Assembly (NCBI GenBank): GCA_033439795.1
Contig: JAUTDP010000004.1
Location: 620,001-684,000, forward strand
DNA from: Sordaria brevicollis
Lineage: Eukaryota; Ascomycota; Sordariomycetes; Sordariales; Sordariaceae
Length of the DNA: 64,000 nt
Reading direction: 5' to 3'
Shown: positions 1 through 13,759 of the stretch, in pieces
Layout: every line of letters begins with the position of its first letter
Numbering within the stretch: position 1 is the first letter of the stretch
Made by a program: the position numbers and the translations under genes
Notes under the pieces: generated by a model
Told to the model about the DNA's origin: nothing
The model's input: the letters and a program-made list of their open reading frames with translations, nothing else
The model's database searches: none

Positions 1-197
1 GCGCAAAATAACTATATTTAAATAAAATAAATATAGGCCTATATCTATTATTTAAAATCGTTTATTAAGAGCTTTTTTAAATTCTTTAATTTTAACCTTA
101 AAAGGGCTAGCGATTAATAAATTATTAATATAAATAGCGATATACGTTTATCCTTTATAAAAAATACTATTATCCGTAATAAAAGAAATAAAGCCTT
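1..197 (-). mobile_element. Ty1/copia element Copia-A, distal fragment (RIP-degraded)
   Basis: Reverse-complementing this stretch gives a degraded copia reverse transcriptase active-site block: YINNLLIASP near 115-155, a RIP-altered version of YVDDLLIAGP. It matches the same block of the intact copia copy at 36318-36360. The piece continues at 14059, because the gypsy element 203-14053 is inserted between the two parts with a 5 bp target duplication ATTCT (198-202 and 14054-14058). The rest of the element, including its 3' LTR, lies left of the window. CpA is almost absent and stops are frequent, so the copy is dead. Confidence 0.8.
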
Positions 198-202
198 ATT
201 CT

Positions 203-496
203 TGTAACGGCACGGCTTACCCGCTGGTCACCTAACTTATCACATGTCACTAGGTCGCTTGGGGAACGGGGTGAACTTGGGACTTGTTGTCGCAAGTTAC
301 TTATTTATACCAACGAACACCATATTACCATTTACCCGCACAACGCATTTACTTTAGGGAACGTAAGGCCTATATCTTTCCGCGTACGCTTCTATTCTTA
401 TACGATTAATTTTCCTTCTTTCTCTTTATTTTATAATTTTTTATTAATTAAGGATTATTATTATTTTATTATAAATTCTTCCTTTTTACTGTAATA
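203..496 (+). repeat. 5' LTR of Gypsy-1
   Basis: Starts TGTAACGGCACGG and ends GTAATA (RIP-altered from a TG...CA LTR). It aligns over its whole length with 13760-14053 and, as reverse complement, with the two Gypsy-2 LTRs. It is less RIP-mutated than the interior, keeping patches such as CACATGTCACTAGG. Confidence 0.92.
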
Positions 497-513
497 ATCG
501 TAAAATTAAATTA

Positions 514-3500
514 AAATATTTATTAGGGACGATATATAATATCCTACCTTAAAAGAAATTACGATTAATTACGCGTAATACGATAATCCCTCGTACCCTA
601 CCCGAATAACTGTAAAATTATAATTTACAATATTACGATTTATAAATTTTATAAACGAATAATAGCGCGCGATTAGGAGGAAGTTATTAAATTAAAGGTA
701 TAAATTATTAACGAGGTCGATTTCGAATTAGTTAAATTAAATTAGAAAGAAACCCTTATTGCGAAGACCCGTTTAAATTGTAAATTTATTAATAATTACC
801 GTATTTTTACGGTTTAAAAGGTTTAAAATACCGTTAAAGAAATAAATAACCCCGACGCTATTATTTTTAAATATTATAACGCTTATATAGTTTTTAAAAT
901 TAAAGCTTAGTATTTTTTTAATACGAAGGAATATATTAATAAAAATTTAGAGAATAAAATTAAGGATATTATTATTCGTTATACTTTTAGTAAAAAAGGA
1001 CCCTATTTTCTTTTCGATTTTTTATTTTAATATAAGGATTAATAACCCGACGGATATAGAGATTTAATAAAAATCGAAGATTTTATCGCCGAAGTTGAAA
1101 AGAACCTTAACGCTATATTTAAAGAAATAAAGGCTCGTATTATTATTATAATAATTTATAAGAAATAATTAAAAGAGTTCTATATTATTATTCATTATTT
1201 AAATAAAATTATAATGGATTTTAACGATTAAGTTTAATATTTTAAGGGTATATATTATAAATTTAAGAAATAGAAAAAGAAAGTTCGTTTTTAAACCACT
1301 ATCGAAGAAGATAACGAAGGCATTTAGTACTACCCCGATAGTATTAACGTAATTGCCCGTAAAGCTAACCGAATTAAATATTACGCCCTTATTATTTAAA
1401 ATATTATTTTTAACTTTAATATTTCCGATTGTAGATCCGATAATAATAATAATAATAATAATTATTAATAAAGTAAAAAATATATAGGTCTTAATAAGGA
1501 AATAATAAAGGATTTAATAATTATTATTATAATTAAAGATAAAGAAATTTAAATTTTAAATTAAATAATCGCTAATATTATTCGCAATTCGACGTATCGT
1601 AGCGCGACCCTAAATAGCGCTTCTATTATTATTATTAACGGAAAATCTTTTAAAATTTTAAACCCTCCTATTTTTTATATTAATAAGAATAAAAATATTA
1701 TTACTTTCGAAGTATAATACTATATTATAATTAATAAATTAAAAATTAATTCGGATTATTTTGCTAACGATAAAATGAAATAAATATATATCGAAAATCG
1801 TTTAGTTGGCTACGCCGTTAAAGATTTATAATTGTATTTACGCGATACCTATTCGAATTAGATTTATTTTTCGAAAGTTTTAATAAATTATTTTAAATAT
1901 TAATATAATAATTTTAATATTACCCGCTAAATAATCGAGGAATTTAAAAGATTCCGTATATATTAGGATAATTTCTATATTTTTAAAAATAAATTTATTC
2001 GTTTTATTAGCGAATATTAAATCCTTTAATTAAATTAGAAAAAAACCTTTTACCGTCGATTATTTACGGATTTCTAAATTAATATAGCCTTATACATTAC
2101 TTTAAATATAATTAATTTCGACGGATAAATTAAAATTATTAAATAAATTATTTATACGTAAAAGGTAATTAAGCGGATTATTACTTTATTTTCTTCGAAT
2201 TTTAATAATTATAATTATAGAAATAATAATAGTATTATTAATAGAGGAAGAGGTTCCTCTTCGATTAAAAATAATTCTAATATTAGAGGTTATAATCCGA
2301 TTAAAGAAGAGATTAACGATATATTTTGTAAAGGTATATATTTTAATTATAAGGAGTACGGATATTACGCTAAAGATTATCCTAAAAAATTTAATATTAG
2401 TAATTGCCCTACTATTATTATTAATTATCGTACTCGTTTTTAATTTATTTATACCCGCTATAGTATTAAGGACGGTAAGGAGGATAAGGGAAATAAGGAG
2501 AAGGGTAACGAATTGAAAAATTAATTATTTTAAATAAGATAAATTCCCGTCCAAAGAAATTTATATAATAAAAATAGGGAAAAGTATTTAACGGCGTAAA
2601 AAAAGGATTTCTTATATAATTATTTAAGAAGAAACCCCTTTATTATATTTACCTTTATAAATAGTAATAGAATTACTATTATGATTAAAAAAGCTATTAT
2701 AAATTTAAAAGCTATAATATATATTTTAATTAATTAAAAGACTATAAACCGTTTATAACGATTCTTAAAATTCGAAGTAAAGAACGATTTTAACCCTATT
2801 AACGTAGGCGGCCCCTTTATAGAAGATAATAGTAAAAAAATTATAACCGTATTTAAAATTAACGTTATAATATAAAATTATATTGCCCGTAACGAATAAT
2901 TAATTATAGCCGATATTTATTATAATATAATAATTAATCGAATTTAATTTGAATATTACAACGTTATAATCGATTATTTATAAAGGAGGTTATTATTTAA
3001 CGACAATTAACTTATAGACTTTAATTAAATAAGGAATATTTATATCGAAGATAGGGAGGGTTAATTTATAAATCTTTAATACTAAAAAGATATTATCCGA
3101 CGGAAATAATTTATAAAAAAGGAGGATAAGAGAAGAAGGGATAGGGTGGTAATATATTACAAAATTCGAAAATTCGAGAATATCCTATAAAATACCCCTA
3201 CGATTAAAAAAAGTAATCGACCGGTAATTAATATTCTTTAAAAAATTAAGATTAATAGGAAAGCTTAAAACCCTATTAAGAAGGTATAAGAATTTATAAA
3301 ATAAATATTATAGGATAAATTATTTCTACCGCTATTAGACTTAAAGAAGGCTTTATTTAAAGTTTTAAAAGAATAGAAGAAGGATTTTAAAATAAATTTA
3401 GGATATTTTAAAGAATAATTATAAGGAGAGGACTTTAATAATAGTATTAAAAAGAATAATTAAAAGTATTTTAAATAGAAGAGAAGAACCGTTTAGTATA

Positions 3501-3648
3501 AAGAACGTATACCCGATATAATTATTATTAATAAAATAATTTTTATATAAATAATAAAGAAGGAGTATTTAGGAATTATAAATTTATATAAAATCGATCG
3601 CTTTATTAAAGAACGGAAGGATTAAGAGTATTTCGACGGTTTAAATCC
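514..3648 (+). pseudogene. Gypsy-1 gag and protease region (RIP-inactivated)
   Basis: No open frame survives, but a retroviral-type CCHC zinc knuckle can be read at 2327-2383. One Cys remains (CKG), followed by FNYKEYGYYAKDYP, where the Y residues replace Cys or His as expected from TGC-to-TAC type RIP changes. Ser/Gly-rich sequence precedes it. A protease-like stretch follows around 2760-2850. The segment ends at the CGAAA target duplication of Gypsy-2 (3649-3653), and coding continues at 10584. Confidence 0.75.
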
Positions 3649-3653
3649 CGAAA

Positions 3654-3955
3654 TGTCACGGCAAAAAGGAAGGGCTTGTGATAAAACAACAATAATCCTT
3701 GATTGATAGAAAATCGTAAGATGAAGAAAAAAGGAAAATTAATCGTATAAGAATAGAAGCGTAGGCGGAAAGATATAGGCCTTACGTTCTATATAATAAA
3801 TGCGTTATATAAGTGAATGGCAGTACGACGTTCGCTAGTATAAATAAGTAACTTGCGACAATAAGTCTATAATTCGCCTAATTCCCTAAGCAACCTAACG
3901 ACCTTAGTCGTCATATAATCAATTAGGTAATTAGCGGGTAAACCGTACTATTATA
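3654..3955 (-). repeat. 3' LTR of Gypsy-2
   Basis: Begins TGTCACGGCAAAAAGG on the plus strand, the intact LTR terminus, and ends ACTATTATA. It aligns with 10282-10583. The outer end is little mutated while the inner part is strongly AT-shifted. Confidence 0.92.
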
Positions 3956-3999
3956 TTACCCCCCCTTTAAAAAGATTCGCTTCGAGTCTTTTTAAAACG

Positions 4000-6900
4000 T
4001 AATTACTTTCTCCTCTTCAACTTCTTATTACTTATCCGTACCGGTAAATTATCTTTTTTATATTCGGGTACTTCTTCTTCCCGTATTATTATTATAATTT
4101 AGTTTTATAACTTTTAAAGAGGCCCGGCCGCTTTTAAATAGCTATTATAATATTTTTTTAATTTAATTACTATATTTTTAAAATTATTCGTAGAATATTA
4201 TTTTAGGTTTAAATTTTAACCGGTTTACTTTATTTAATAAAATAATTTACTTCGATTTACTTTCGAAATTATAATTTCTTTTATTTTATACTTTTTATTT
4301 TCAAATATAATTTCCCTTAGTGGGTTTTTTAATATTTATCCTAATAATAAATTATTCGGAAATTTCTTTAATTTATTTAATAGGAATTGGTTAAATATCT
4401 TCTATAAAGTAAATAATTAAATTAGGAAAATATTACCCTTCTTACTTATAATAGGAAAATATTACTTTATTAATAGAAAATTTAATTTATCGTTCGGACG
4501 GTCGGTCGATTAATTTTTTTTAATAATAAAGATTCGATTTTTTACGTCGAAGTCCGGCTTATAACGTTTTTTATTTATTTAAATAGTTTATTTCTATTGT
4601 ACTACTTTAATATATTTCCTAGTATAATTTATATATTTTTGAATTTTCTTAACGGTATTTCGGGCATTTTATTAATTTAAACGTTTTATAGAAGGCGTAC
4701 CTTCTAAATTCGTTATTACCTTCTAATCCGAAAAAATAAGTATTAAAAATCCGAATAAAATTTTATAAGGTTGAAGATTTATATTATTTTATAGTAAATT
4801 ATTCTATACGTAATTTAAGGCTAGGATTATTTCCGATTAATTATTTTAATTGTAATTAATATATAGTCGTAATTTTTAATCGATTTATTTATAAAAATTT
4901 TTAATTTAGCCTAAAGTTTATAAATATCCGGTTAAAGTTAATAATTATTTAGTCCCGATTAAAGAAGTTAATTCCTATAAAAAATTTAATTTAAATTATA
5001 ATCCCTAATTGTTAATAAATTCTTTAGGTGGATTAAAAATACGGAATAGCCCTTTATAATATAATTTATAAACTTTTTTCCCTATAATTATCGATTTATA
5101 AGGAAATAGCCAAATAATTTTTAATAGGGGGTCGATTATATTTATTAAATTATTATAACCGTATTTATTTATAAGTATTTTCTTAAAATCTATTACTAAA
5201 TGGTTCTAAATCTTTTTAAATATTTTAATATTTTGGAGTATCCTCGGTATTTTGCTTCGAGGGTATTTTATAATATAGTAAATTATATAATTAATTATAT
5301 AACGATTTACGTTTCCTATTAAGCTGGGCTATTAATATTAAATTATTATTAATTTCCGTATTTTATTCCTTCCGGGGTAGGTTATTACTAATATATTATA
5401 ATAATTTTAAATTATTCGGGTTTTTAATATTCCTTCCGGGACTACGAAGCGGCCGCGAAATAGTAATAATTATTTTTATAATATTATAAAGTTTAATTCT
5501 CCCCTCTAAGCCTTTTTTCGATATTCTTCTAATAAAGTATTTATTTTATTAGTTTTTAGTAATTAATGAATAAATTCGTAACCGATTATTATTTTAGGGA
5601 TATTTATTATATTTAGTATATAAATATAAATTATATCTTCCCCCTCCCCCGTAGGTTTAAAGAAGCGTATAGTTCGTTATAATTCCTTCCTTTCCTTTTA
5701 ATTTTTAATATCTTTAAACTTTCGAAATAAAACGTTAGCCGCGGCGTTATCTTTATTTAACCGATAAATAATTAAGAAATTATATTAAAATAGTAATTAT
5801 ATTTATATTATTTATTTCACGTTTAATAGGCGTTTAGTATTAAAATATTTTAATGCTTTATAGTCCGTAATAATCGTAAAAGGCTCAATCCGTTAAAAGC
5901 TAACGAATTCCGAATATTAATATACTAAAACTCTTATAACCGCTAATATTTCTTTATTATATATCGGGTAATTATATTCTATTCCTTATATTATTTCCGA
6001 GAAATAAATAATAAAATATTACCCGTTTTCGTATTTTTATAATAAAATACCGGCCAATACTCTATTTAATATATTTATTTCCAATTTTATTTCCTTTTTA
6101 AAATTGAAGTAGGTAAGTATTAATACATCGATTAAATATTATTTTAAAATATTAAATATTATTTAATATTCTATAATCCAATTAAACGTTTCCCCTTTCT
6201 TTATTAATAATATTAATAATTTCGAAATCCTCCTATATTCCCTTATAAATTTCCGGTAGAAGTTATAGAATCCTAAGAAAGATTATACCCCTTTAACCGT
6301 TAATAATTCTTTTTAATTTTTTATTACTTAGATTTTTGCCGGATTTACCGAAATTCTATTTACGCCGATAATAAATTTTAAAAACTTTATCTTTATAACG
6401 TAGAATTCGTATTTATCCAAATCCATTTATAATCCCACTTATTAGAATTTTTTTAAAACTTTTTTAATATAAATTTCGTATTCCTCTTTATTATTAAAAT
6501 AAATAAAAATATTATCGATATAAACGTTATAGAAATTATTTAAATATCTTATTAATACGTTATTAATATATCGTTAAAAAGTTAATAATTTATTAATTAA
6601 CCCGAAAGGAAGAACTTTATATTTATATATTTTATACCGCGTACGGAACGTCGTTAATTCTTTATTATCCGGGTATATACGAATCCGGTAGAAGGCTTAT
6701 CGAATATCGATTTTAATAAAAATTTTAATTTTAATAATATAAATTAAAATTTCTTTAATGAGGGGGAGTAAATAATAATCCTTTTTAATAATCCTATTTA
6801 ACTTCCGGTAATTTATATAAAAACGAAGCTTCTTATTAATTTTAAATATAAAAAGGATAGGGGTAACCTACAGTATTAAATTATTTTCAATAAAACCTTT

Positions 6901-7600
6901 ATTTAAATTTTCTACAATATATAATTAATACGGTTTTAATTTATTTACGTTTATTTTATATAGCGGACTATAATCCAAATCCTTTAAGTTAACCCTTTTT
7001 TAGAATCGAACGTAGTAATCGCTATTCCCCGGCTCTAATAATATATTTAATCGTTATTTATTAAAAATATTTTTATAATTATAATAGCGGGTTAAGATTC
7101 GTTAAAGGGTTTATTCCTATTCTTCCGGGTTTAATCCGTTAAAATATTTTTAGTCCTTTCGTTCCTCAATAAAGCGGTCGATTTCGTATAAATTTATTAC
7201 CCCTAAATATTTTTTTTTTATTATTTATATAAGCGTTACCGATTTAATAATTATTATATCCGGTATACGCTCCTTATATTACGCAGTATTTCTTTTCTAT
7301 TTAAAATAGTTTTAGTTATCCTTTTTTATTCCGCTATTAAAATCCTTTCCTTAGAATTATTCTTTAAAATATTTTAAATTATCTTTGAGATTTCTCCTTT
7401 ATTCTTTTAATACTTCTATTAATATTTTCTTTAATTCTTATAATAGCGGAAGGAATTTATTTTATAATATTTACTCTATAGATTTTTATATTTTACTAAT
7501 AGGGTCGGTCGTCCTTTTATTTATTATAACCCTTTAAAGAATATTAATTACTCGGCGCGTTTTTTATTCGTTCGATAAGGAGGCTTGGGGAGTATTTTTA
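4000..7600 (-). pseudogene. Gypsy-2 pol region (RIP-inactivated)
   Basis: Read on the minus strand, the reverse transcriptase active site is visible at 6511-6522 as Y-I-D-N (from YIDD), preceded by FYNV as in Gypsy-1. RNase H and integrase follow toward lower coordinates. Stops occur throughout. Short frames such as the one at 7585-7782 on the plus strand are antisense noise. Confidence 0.75.
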
Positions 7601-7999
7601 AATTTACGAATTCTACGGTATATTATAGCCTTATCGCGCCTTCTTTTATTTTCCCTTTTTATAAATTATTTTTTTTTAATAACGTTTTCCTAATATTTCG
7701 GATTAATTGGTTAGCCTTTTCGGTCTTCGATATAAATATTTTTTATTTAATTAGGGTTTATCGGTTAATTATCGCTAAATAATAACCTTCTATATAAATA
7801 ATCGATTATTATATTATAATATTCGAATTAAATACGGCCGATTATTATATTGTAATAGATATCGGCGATAACTAATTATTCGTTACGGGCGGTGCGGTTT
7901 TGTATTATAATATTCGTTTTAAATACGATAGTAATTTTTCTACTATTTTCTTCCGTAAAGGGTTTTCCTATATTAATAGGGTCGAAATTATTTTTTACT

Positions 8000-10200
8000 T
8001 CGAATTTTAAGAAGTATTATGAACGATTTACGGTCTTTTAATTAATTAAAATATATATAGTTATTCCCGAATTTATAATAGTTTTTTTAATAATAATAGT
8101 AATTTTATTACTATTTATAAGGGCGGATATAGTAAAAAGGTTTCTTCCTAAGTAATTATATAGGAAATCCTTTTTTATACCGTTAAGTACTTTTCTTTAT
8201 TTTTATTATATAAATTTTCCTAAACGGGAATTTATTTTATTTAGGGCGTTTAGTTTTTTAATTTATCCTTTTCCTTATTTTTATTTTCCTTTTTATTTTT
8301 AATTCCGTAATAGGCGTATATAAATTAAAGGCGGGTACGGTAATCGGTCGCGGTTATAGGACGACCGTTTGAATTGGGTTTCTTAAGATAATCCTTAATA
8401 CGATATTTTTATTCTTTATAAGTAAAATATATTCCTTTATAGAATATATTATCGATTTTTTTTTTAGTTAGGTTTCGGCTATTATTATTAGTATTAGAAT
8501 TATTTCTAATCGAAGAAGAGCCTTTTCTTTTATTAGTATTATAATTATTATTTTTATTATTATTTCCGCGATTACAATTATTTGAATTAGAAAATAAAAT
8601 AGTAATAATCTATTTAGTTATTTTTTATATATAAGTAATTTATTTAATAATTTTTATATATTTATCGAAATCGATTATATTTAAAATAATATATAAGGTT
8701 ATATTAATTTAGAGGTCTATAAATAAATAATAGTGAAAAATTTCTTTTTAATTAAATTAGGGGATTTAATACTCGTTAGCGAAATAAATAAATTTATTCT
8801 TAAAAATATAAAAATTATCTTAATATATACAGAGCTTTTTAAATTCTTCGATCGTTTAACGAATTACGTTAGGGTTATTATATTAATATTTTACATAGGT
8901 TATTAAAATTTTAAAAGAATAAATTTAATTTAGGTAAGTATTACGTAAGTAAAGTTGAAAATCTTTAATAATATAACCGGTTAAGTAATTTTTAATATAG
9001 GTTTATTTAATTTCGTTATTAATAAAGTAATTAAAATTAATTTTTAATTTATTAAATATAATACAGTATTAAATTTTAAAAGTAATAGTATTTTTATTTT
9101 TATTAGTATAAAAAATAGGGGGGTTTAAAATTTTAAAAGACTTTTTATTAATAGTAAAAATGGAGGCGTTTCCCGGGGTTATATTATAATACATCGAATT
9201 ACGAATAATATTAGCGATTATTTAATTTAGAATTTAAATTTCTTTATCCTTAATTATAATAATAATTATTAAATTTTTTATTATTTCCTTATCGGAATTA
9301 ATAAGTTTTTTACTTTATTAATGGTTATTATTATTATAGTCGGACTTAAAATCGGAAATATCGAAATTAAGAATAATACCCTAAATAATAAAGGCGTAAT
9401 ATTTAATTCGGTTAACTTTATAAATTACTACGTCAATACTTTTAGGGTAGTACTAAGTACCTTCGTCGTCGTCTTCGATAGTAATTTAAAAATACACTTT
9501 TTTTTTTTACTTTTCGGGTTTATAATATATACTTTTAAAATATTAGATTTAATTATTTAAATTTATTATAATTTTACTAAAACGGTAAGCAATAATATAA
9601 AACTCTTCGGATTATTTTTTATAAGCGAATATAGCGACGACGCAGGCCTTTATTTCTTTAAATATAATATTAAAATTTTTTTTAATTTTAATAATAAAAT
9701 CCTTAATTTTTATTAAATTTCTATATCCTTCGGGTTACGGATTTTTATATTAGAATAAAGGGTCGAATAGAAAATAGGGTCTTTTTTTATTAAAAATATA
9801 ACGAATAGTAATATCCTTAATTTTATTTTTTAAATCTTCTTCAATATACTCCTTCGTATTAAGAAAGTATTAAACTTTAATTTTAGGAATTATATAAGCG
9901 TTATAATATTCGAAGGTAATAGTATTAGGGTTATTAATTTCTTTAACGGTATTTTAAACCTTTTAAGCCGTAGAGACGTAATAATTATTAATAAATTTAC
10001 GATTTAAATAAATCTTCGTAATAGGAATCTCTTTCTAATTTAATTTAATTAATTCGAAATCGATTTTATTAACGGCTTACGCCTTTAATTTAGCCGCTTC
10101 CTCTTAGTCGCGCGTTATTATTCGTTCAGTATTTTAATTATTTTATATGGGTTATAATTATATAATTATTTAAATAGGGTACGGGGGATTATTATATCGC
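8000..10200 (-). pseudogene. Gypsy-2 gag region (RIP-inactivated)
   Basis: The minus-strand reading at about 8385-8450 gives a degraded zinc knuckle (CYKGIYFTYKEY then KDYL) matching that of Gypsy-1 at 2327-2383. The remainder is Asn/Ile/Tyr-rich translated RIP sequence with frequent stops. Confidence 0.7.
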
Positions 10201-10281
10201 GCGTAATTAATTATAATCTTTTTTATTTTAAAGTAGGATATTTTATATCGTCCCCGATAAATATTAGTTTAATCTTACGAT

Positions 10282-10583
10282 TATTATAGTAAAAAGGAAA
10301 GGTTTGTAATAAAATAATAATAATCTTTAATTAATAAAAAATTGTAAAATGAAGAAAAAAGGAAAATTAATTATATAAGAATGGAAGCGTAGGCGGAAAG
10401 ATATAGGCTTTGCGTTCCGTATAGTGAATGTATTATATAGGTGAATAGTAGTACGACGTTCGTTAGTATAAATAAGTGATTTGCGATAATAAGTCCGTGG
10501 TTCGCCTAGTTCCTTGAGTAACCCAACGACCTTGGTCGTTATGTGATTAGTTAGGTGACCAGCGGGTGAGCTGTGCCGTCATA
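10282..10583 (-). repeat. 5' LTR of Gypsy-2
   Basis: Aligns with 3654-3955 over 302 bp. The outer end (CAGCGGGTGAGCTGTGCCGTC, to 10583) keeps near-original GC content, whereas the inner end (TATTATAGT) is RIP-altered. Confidence 0.92.
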
Positions 10584-10588
10584 CGAAA

Positions 10589-13500
10589 AGAGGGAATAAA
10601 TTTTTAAACAAATACTAACCTAATATTACGAATACGAAAACGTTTTTAATAAGCGACAGTCGAATACCCTACCCGAATTAAAGAATAGTAATTATCGTAT
10701 CCGGTTTTAAAAAGGATTAAATCTAGAAGATTTAAATTATAATCTATTTTATAAAATAAATACTAATAAATTAAAAGCCTACCGTTTTTATATTATAGAA
10801 AATTTAAATAAAAGATTTATTAAAAATAATTCTATACTATAGGCCGCCCTTATCCCTTTTATACCCAAAGTTAATAAGAAGCTTTACTTCTACGTAAATT
10901 ATCAAAAATTAAATAAAATTACTAAAAAGGACCGGTATTTATTCCCGTTAATTGAAGAAATTTTAGCCCGTATCGTTCGAATGAAAATTTTCATTAAAAT
11001 TAATATTCGATAAGCTTTCTATTATATTCGTATATACTTAAACGACGAAGAATTTACAACCTTCTATATTCAATACGGAATATATAAATATAAAGTATTA
11101 TTTTTTAAATTAATTAATAGACCGTTTACGTTTTAAAAGTATATTAATAACGCTTTAATAAATTATTTAAACGATTTTTATAACGTTTATATTAATAATA
11201 TTCTAATTTATTCCGATAACGAAAAAGAATATAAAATTTACATTAAGAAAATATTAGAAAGATTCTAATAGGCCGGATTATAAATAAATTTAAATAAATA
11301 TAAATTCTATATTATTAAAATAAGGTTTTTAGGGTTTATTATTAACGTCGACGGAATTTCGGTAAACCCGGCGAAAATTAGGGTAGTAAAGGAATAGAAG
11401 GAATTATTAATAATTAAAGGAGTATAATCTTTTTTAGGATTCTATAATTTTTATTAGAAATTTGTAAAGGAATACGGTAGGATTTTAAAACTATTAATAA
11501 TTCTAACGAGGAAGGGGGAAGCGTTTAATTAAATTACAGAATATTAAATAGTATTTAATATTCTAAAATAATATTTAATCGACGCCTTAATATTCGTTTA
11601 TTTCGATTTTAATAAAGAAATAAAATTAAAAATAAATACGTTAAACGGGGTATTAATTAATATTTTTTCTTAAAAATACGAAGATAATTAATACTCTATC
11701 GCTTACTTTTTAAAAATTATATAGGGGGCGGAGTATAATTACCTAATATATAATAAAGAAATATTAACGGTTATAAGGGCCTTAATATATTAACGTTCGG
11801 AATTTATCGGCTTTTAACGGACCGAACCTTTTATAATTATTATAAATTATAAAGCGTTAAAGTATTTTAGTATTAAACGTTTATTAAATATAAAATAAGT
11901 AGTATAAATATAATCGTTATCCTAATATAATTTCTTAATAATTTATCAACCTAATAAGGATAACGTTACGGCCGACGCCCTATTTCGAAAATTAGAAGAT
12001 ATTAAAAATTAGAAGGAGAGGAAAGAATTATAACGAATAATATACCTTTTTAAATTTATAGGGGAGGGGGAGGATATAATTTATATTTATATACTAAACG
12101 TAATAAATATTCTTAAAATAACGATCGGCTATAAATTTATTTATTAATTATTAAAAGCTAATAAAAAGGATATTTTATTGAAGAATATAAAGAAAAAGTT
12201 CGAAGGGGAGAAATAGATTTTACATTATTATAAAAATAATTACTATTATTCCGTAATCGTTTAATAATCCTAAAGGGTACTTTAAGAATTAAAATAATTT
12301 AAAATTATTATAATATATTAATAATAATTTATTTAAAAAGAAATAAAATACGAAAATTAATTATAATTCGATATTAGTAGCCCGGTTTAATTAAAAATAT
12401 AAATAAATACGTAGCCAATTATATAATTTACTATATTTCGAAATACTTTCGAAGAAAAATACCCGGAAAGTTTTAAAGTATTAAAATACTTAAAAGGATT
12501 TAAAATCGTTTAATTATAAATTTTAAAAAAATGCCTATAAATAAATATAGTTACAATAATTTAATAAATATAATCGACACCTTATTAAAGGCTATTTAAT
12601 TATTCCTTTATAAATTAATTATTATAAGTAAGGAGGTTTATAAATTATATTATAAAGGATTATTCCGTATTTTCGGCCTACTTAAAGAATTTATTAATAA
12701 TAAAGGACTATAATTTCGGTTAGATTTTTTATAGGAATTAACTTTTTTAATCGGGATTAAATAATCGCTAATTTCGGCGGGGTATTTATAAACTTTAAAG
12801 TAAATCGAAAACCTTTATAAATAAATCGATTAACGATTTCGTTTATATATTAATTATAATTAAAATAATTAGTTAAAAATAATCCCGGCTTTAAATTACG
12901 TATAGAATAGCCTATTATAAAATAATATTAATCTATAACTTTATAAAATTTTATTCGGATCTCTAATATTTACTTTCTTAGATTAGAAAACGATAATAAA
13001 TTTAAAAAGTATACCTTTAATAAAACGCTTAAATTAATAAAATACTAAGGACGCTATTGAAAAAATTTAATAATATATAAATTACGCGAAGAAATATATC
13101 GAAATAATATAACGAAAATAGGCTATTTAAGTAAATAAAAAACGTTATAAACCGGATTTCGATATAAGAGACTAAATTTTTATTATTAAAAAGAGTTAAT
13201 TAACCGATTATCCGAATAATAAATTAGATTTTCCTTTAATAAGGTAATATTTCCTTATTATAAATAAAAAAGGTAATACTTTTTTAATCGAATTACCTTT
13301 ATTATAAAAAATATTTAATTAATTCCCGCTAAATAAATTAAAGAAGTTTCTTAATAACTTATTACCTAATTAAGCGTTAAAAAACCCGCCGGGAGAGGTA
13401 ATATTTAAAAAGGAGGAATATAAAATAGACGAAATTATATTTTCGAAGTAAAATAAAAGAAAATTATTTTACTAAATAAAATAGAGTAGATAGGATTTAA

Positions 13501-13640
13501 ATCCGGAGTAGTATTTAGTATAGGATTTTAAAAACGCGGTAATTAAATTAAAAGAATATTATAATACTTACCCAAAAGTAGCCGGCCCTCCTTAAAGGTT
13601 ATAAAATTAAATTATAGCGGTATTATAAAATAAAAAAGTA
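10589..13640 (+). pseudogene. Gypsy-1 pol region with C-terminal chromodomain (RIP-inactivated)
   Basis: Resumes the host element after Gypsy-2. The start of reverse transcriptase is readable near 10630-10710 (YEYENVFNK then NTLPELKNS), and the active site is at 11188-11199 (Y-I-N-N from YIDD, then ILIYS). Integrase follows. At 13418-13600 a chromodomain can be traced through stops: EEYKIDEIIFSK, then DLNPE, DFKNAVIKLKEYYNTYPK and a GPP end. That order (RT, RNase H, integrase, chromodomain) is diagnostic of the chromovirus lineage of Ty3/gypsy retrotransposons. Confidence 0.82.
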
Positions 13641-13759
13641 TTAGAATATAAAGAGGATAATTTACTAATTTAAATAAGTAATAGGAGATTAAGGAGGAGG
13701 AAGTAATTATAGGTTTTTTTAAAAAGATTCGAAGCGAGCCTTTTTAAAGGGGGGGGTAA

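Larger units (their letters stand above)
3654..10583 (-). mobile_element. Ty3/gypsy retrotransposon Gypsy-2, nested in Gypsy-1
   Basis: A complete 6930 bp element on the minus strand with 302 bp LTRs at 3654-3955 and 10282-10583. It is flanked by the 5 bp target duplication CGAAA (3649-3653, 10584-10588). A polypurine tract (reverse complement of CCCCCCCTTTAAAAAG, from 3959) lies inside the left LTR, which is therefore the 3' LTR. Gag is on the right (about 8000-10200), and polymerase, integrase and chromodomain are on the left. It is the same family as its host element and was inserted between protease and reverse transcriptase. RIP has removed all long frames. Confidence 0.93.

Noticed and set aside
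7585..9560. 65- and 79-codon ORFs in the AT-rich block
   Set aside because: They lie inside RIP-degraded gypsy sequence, antisense to its genes; Phe/Ile/Tyr/Asn composition reflects base bias.
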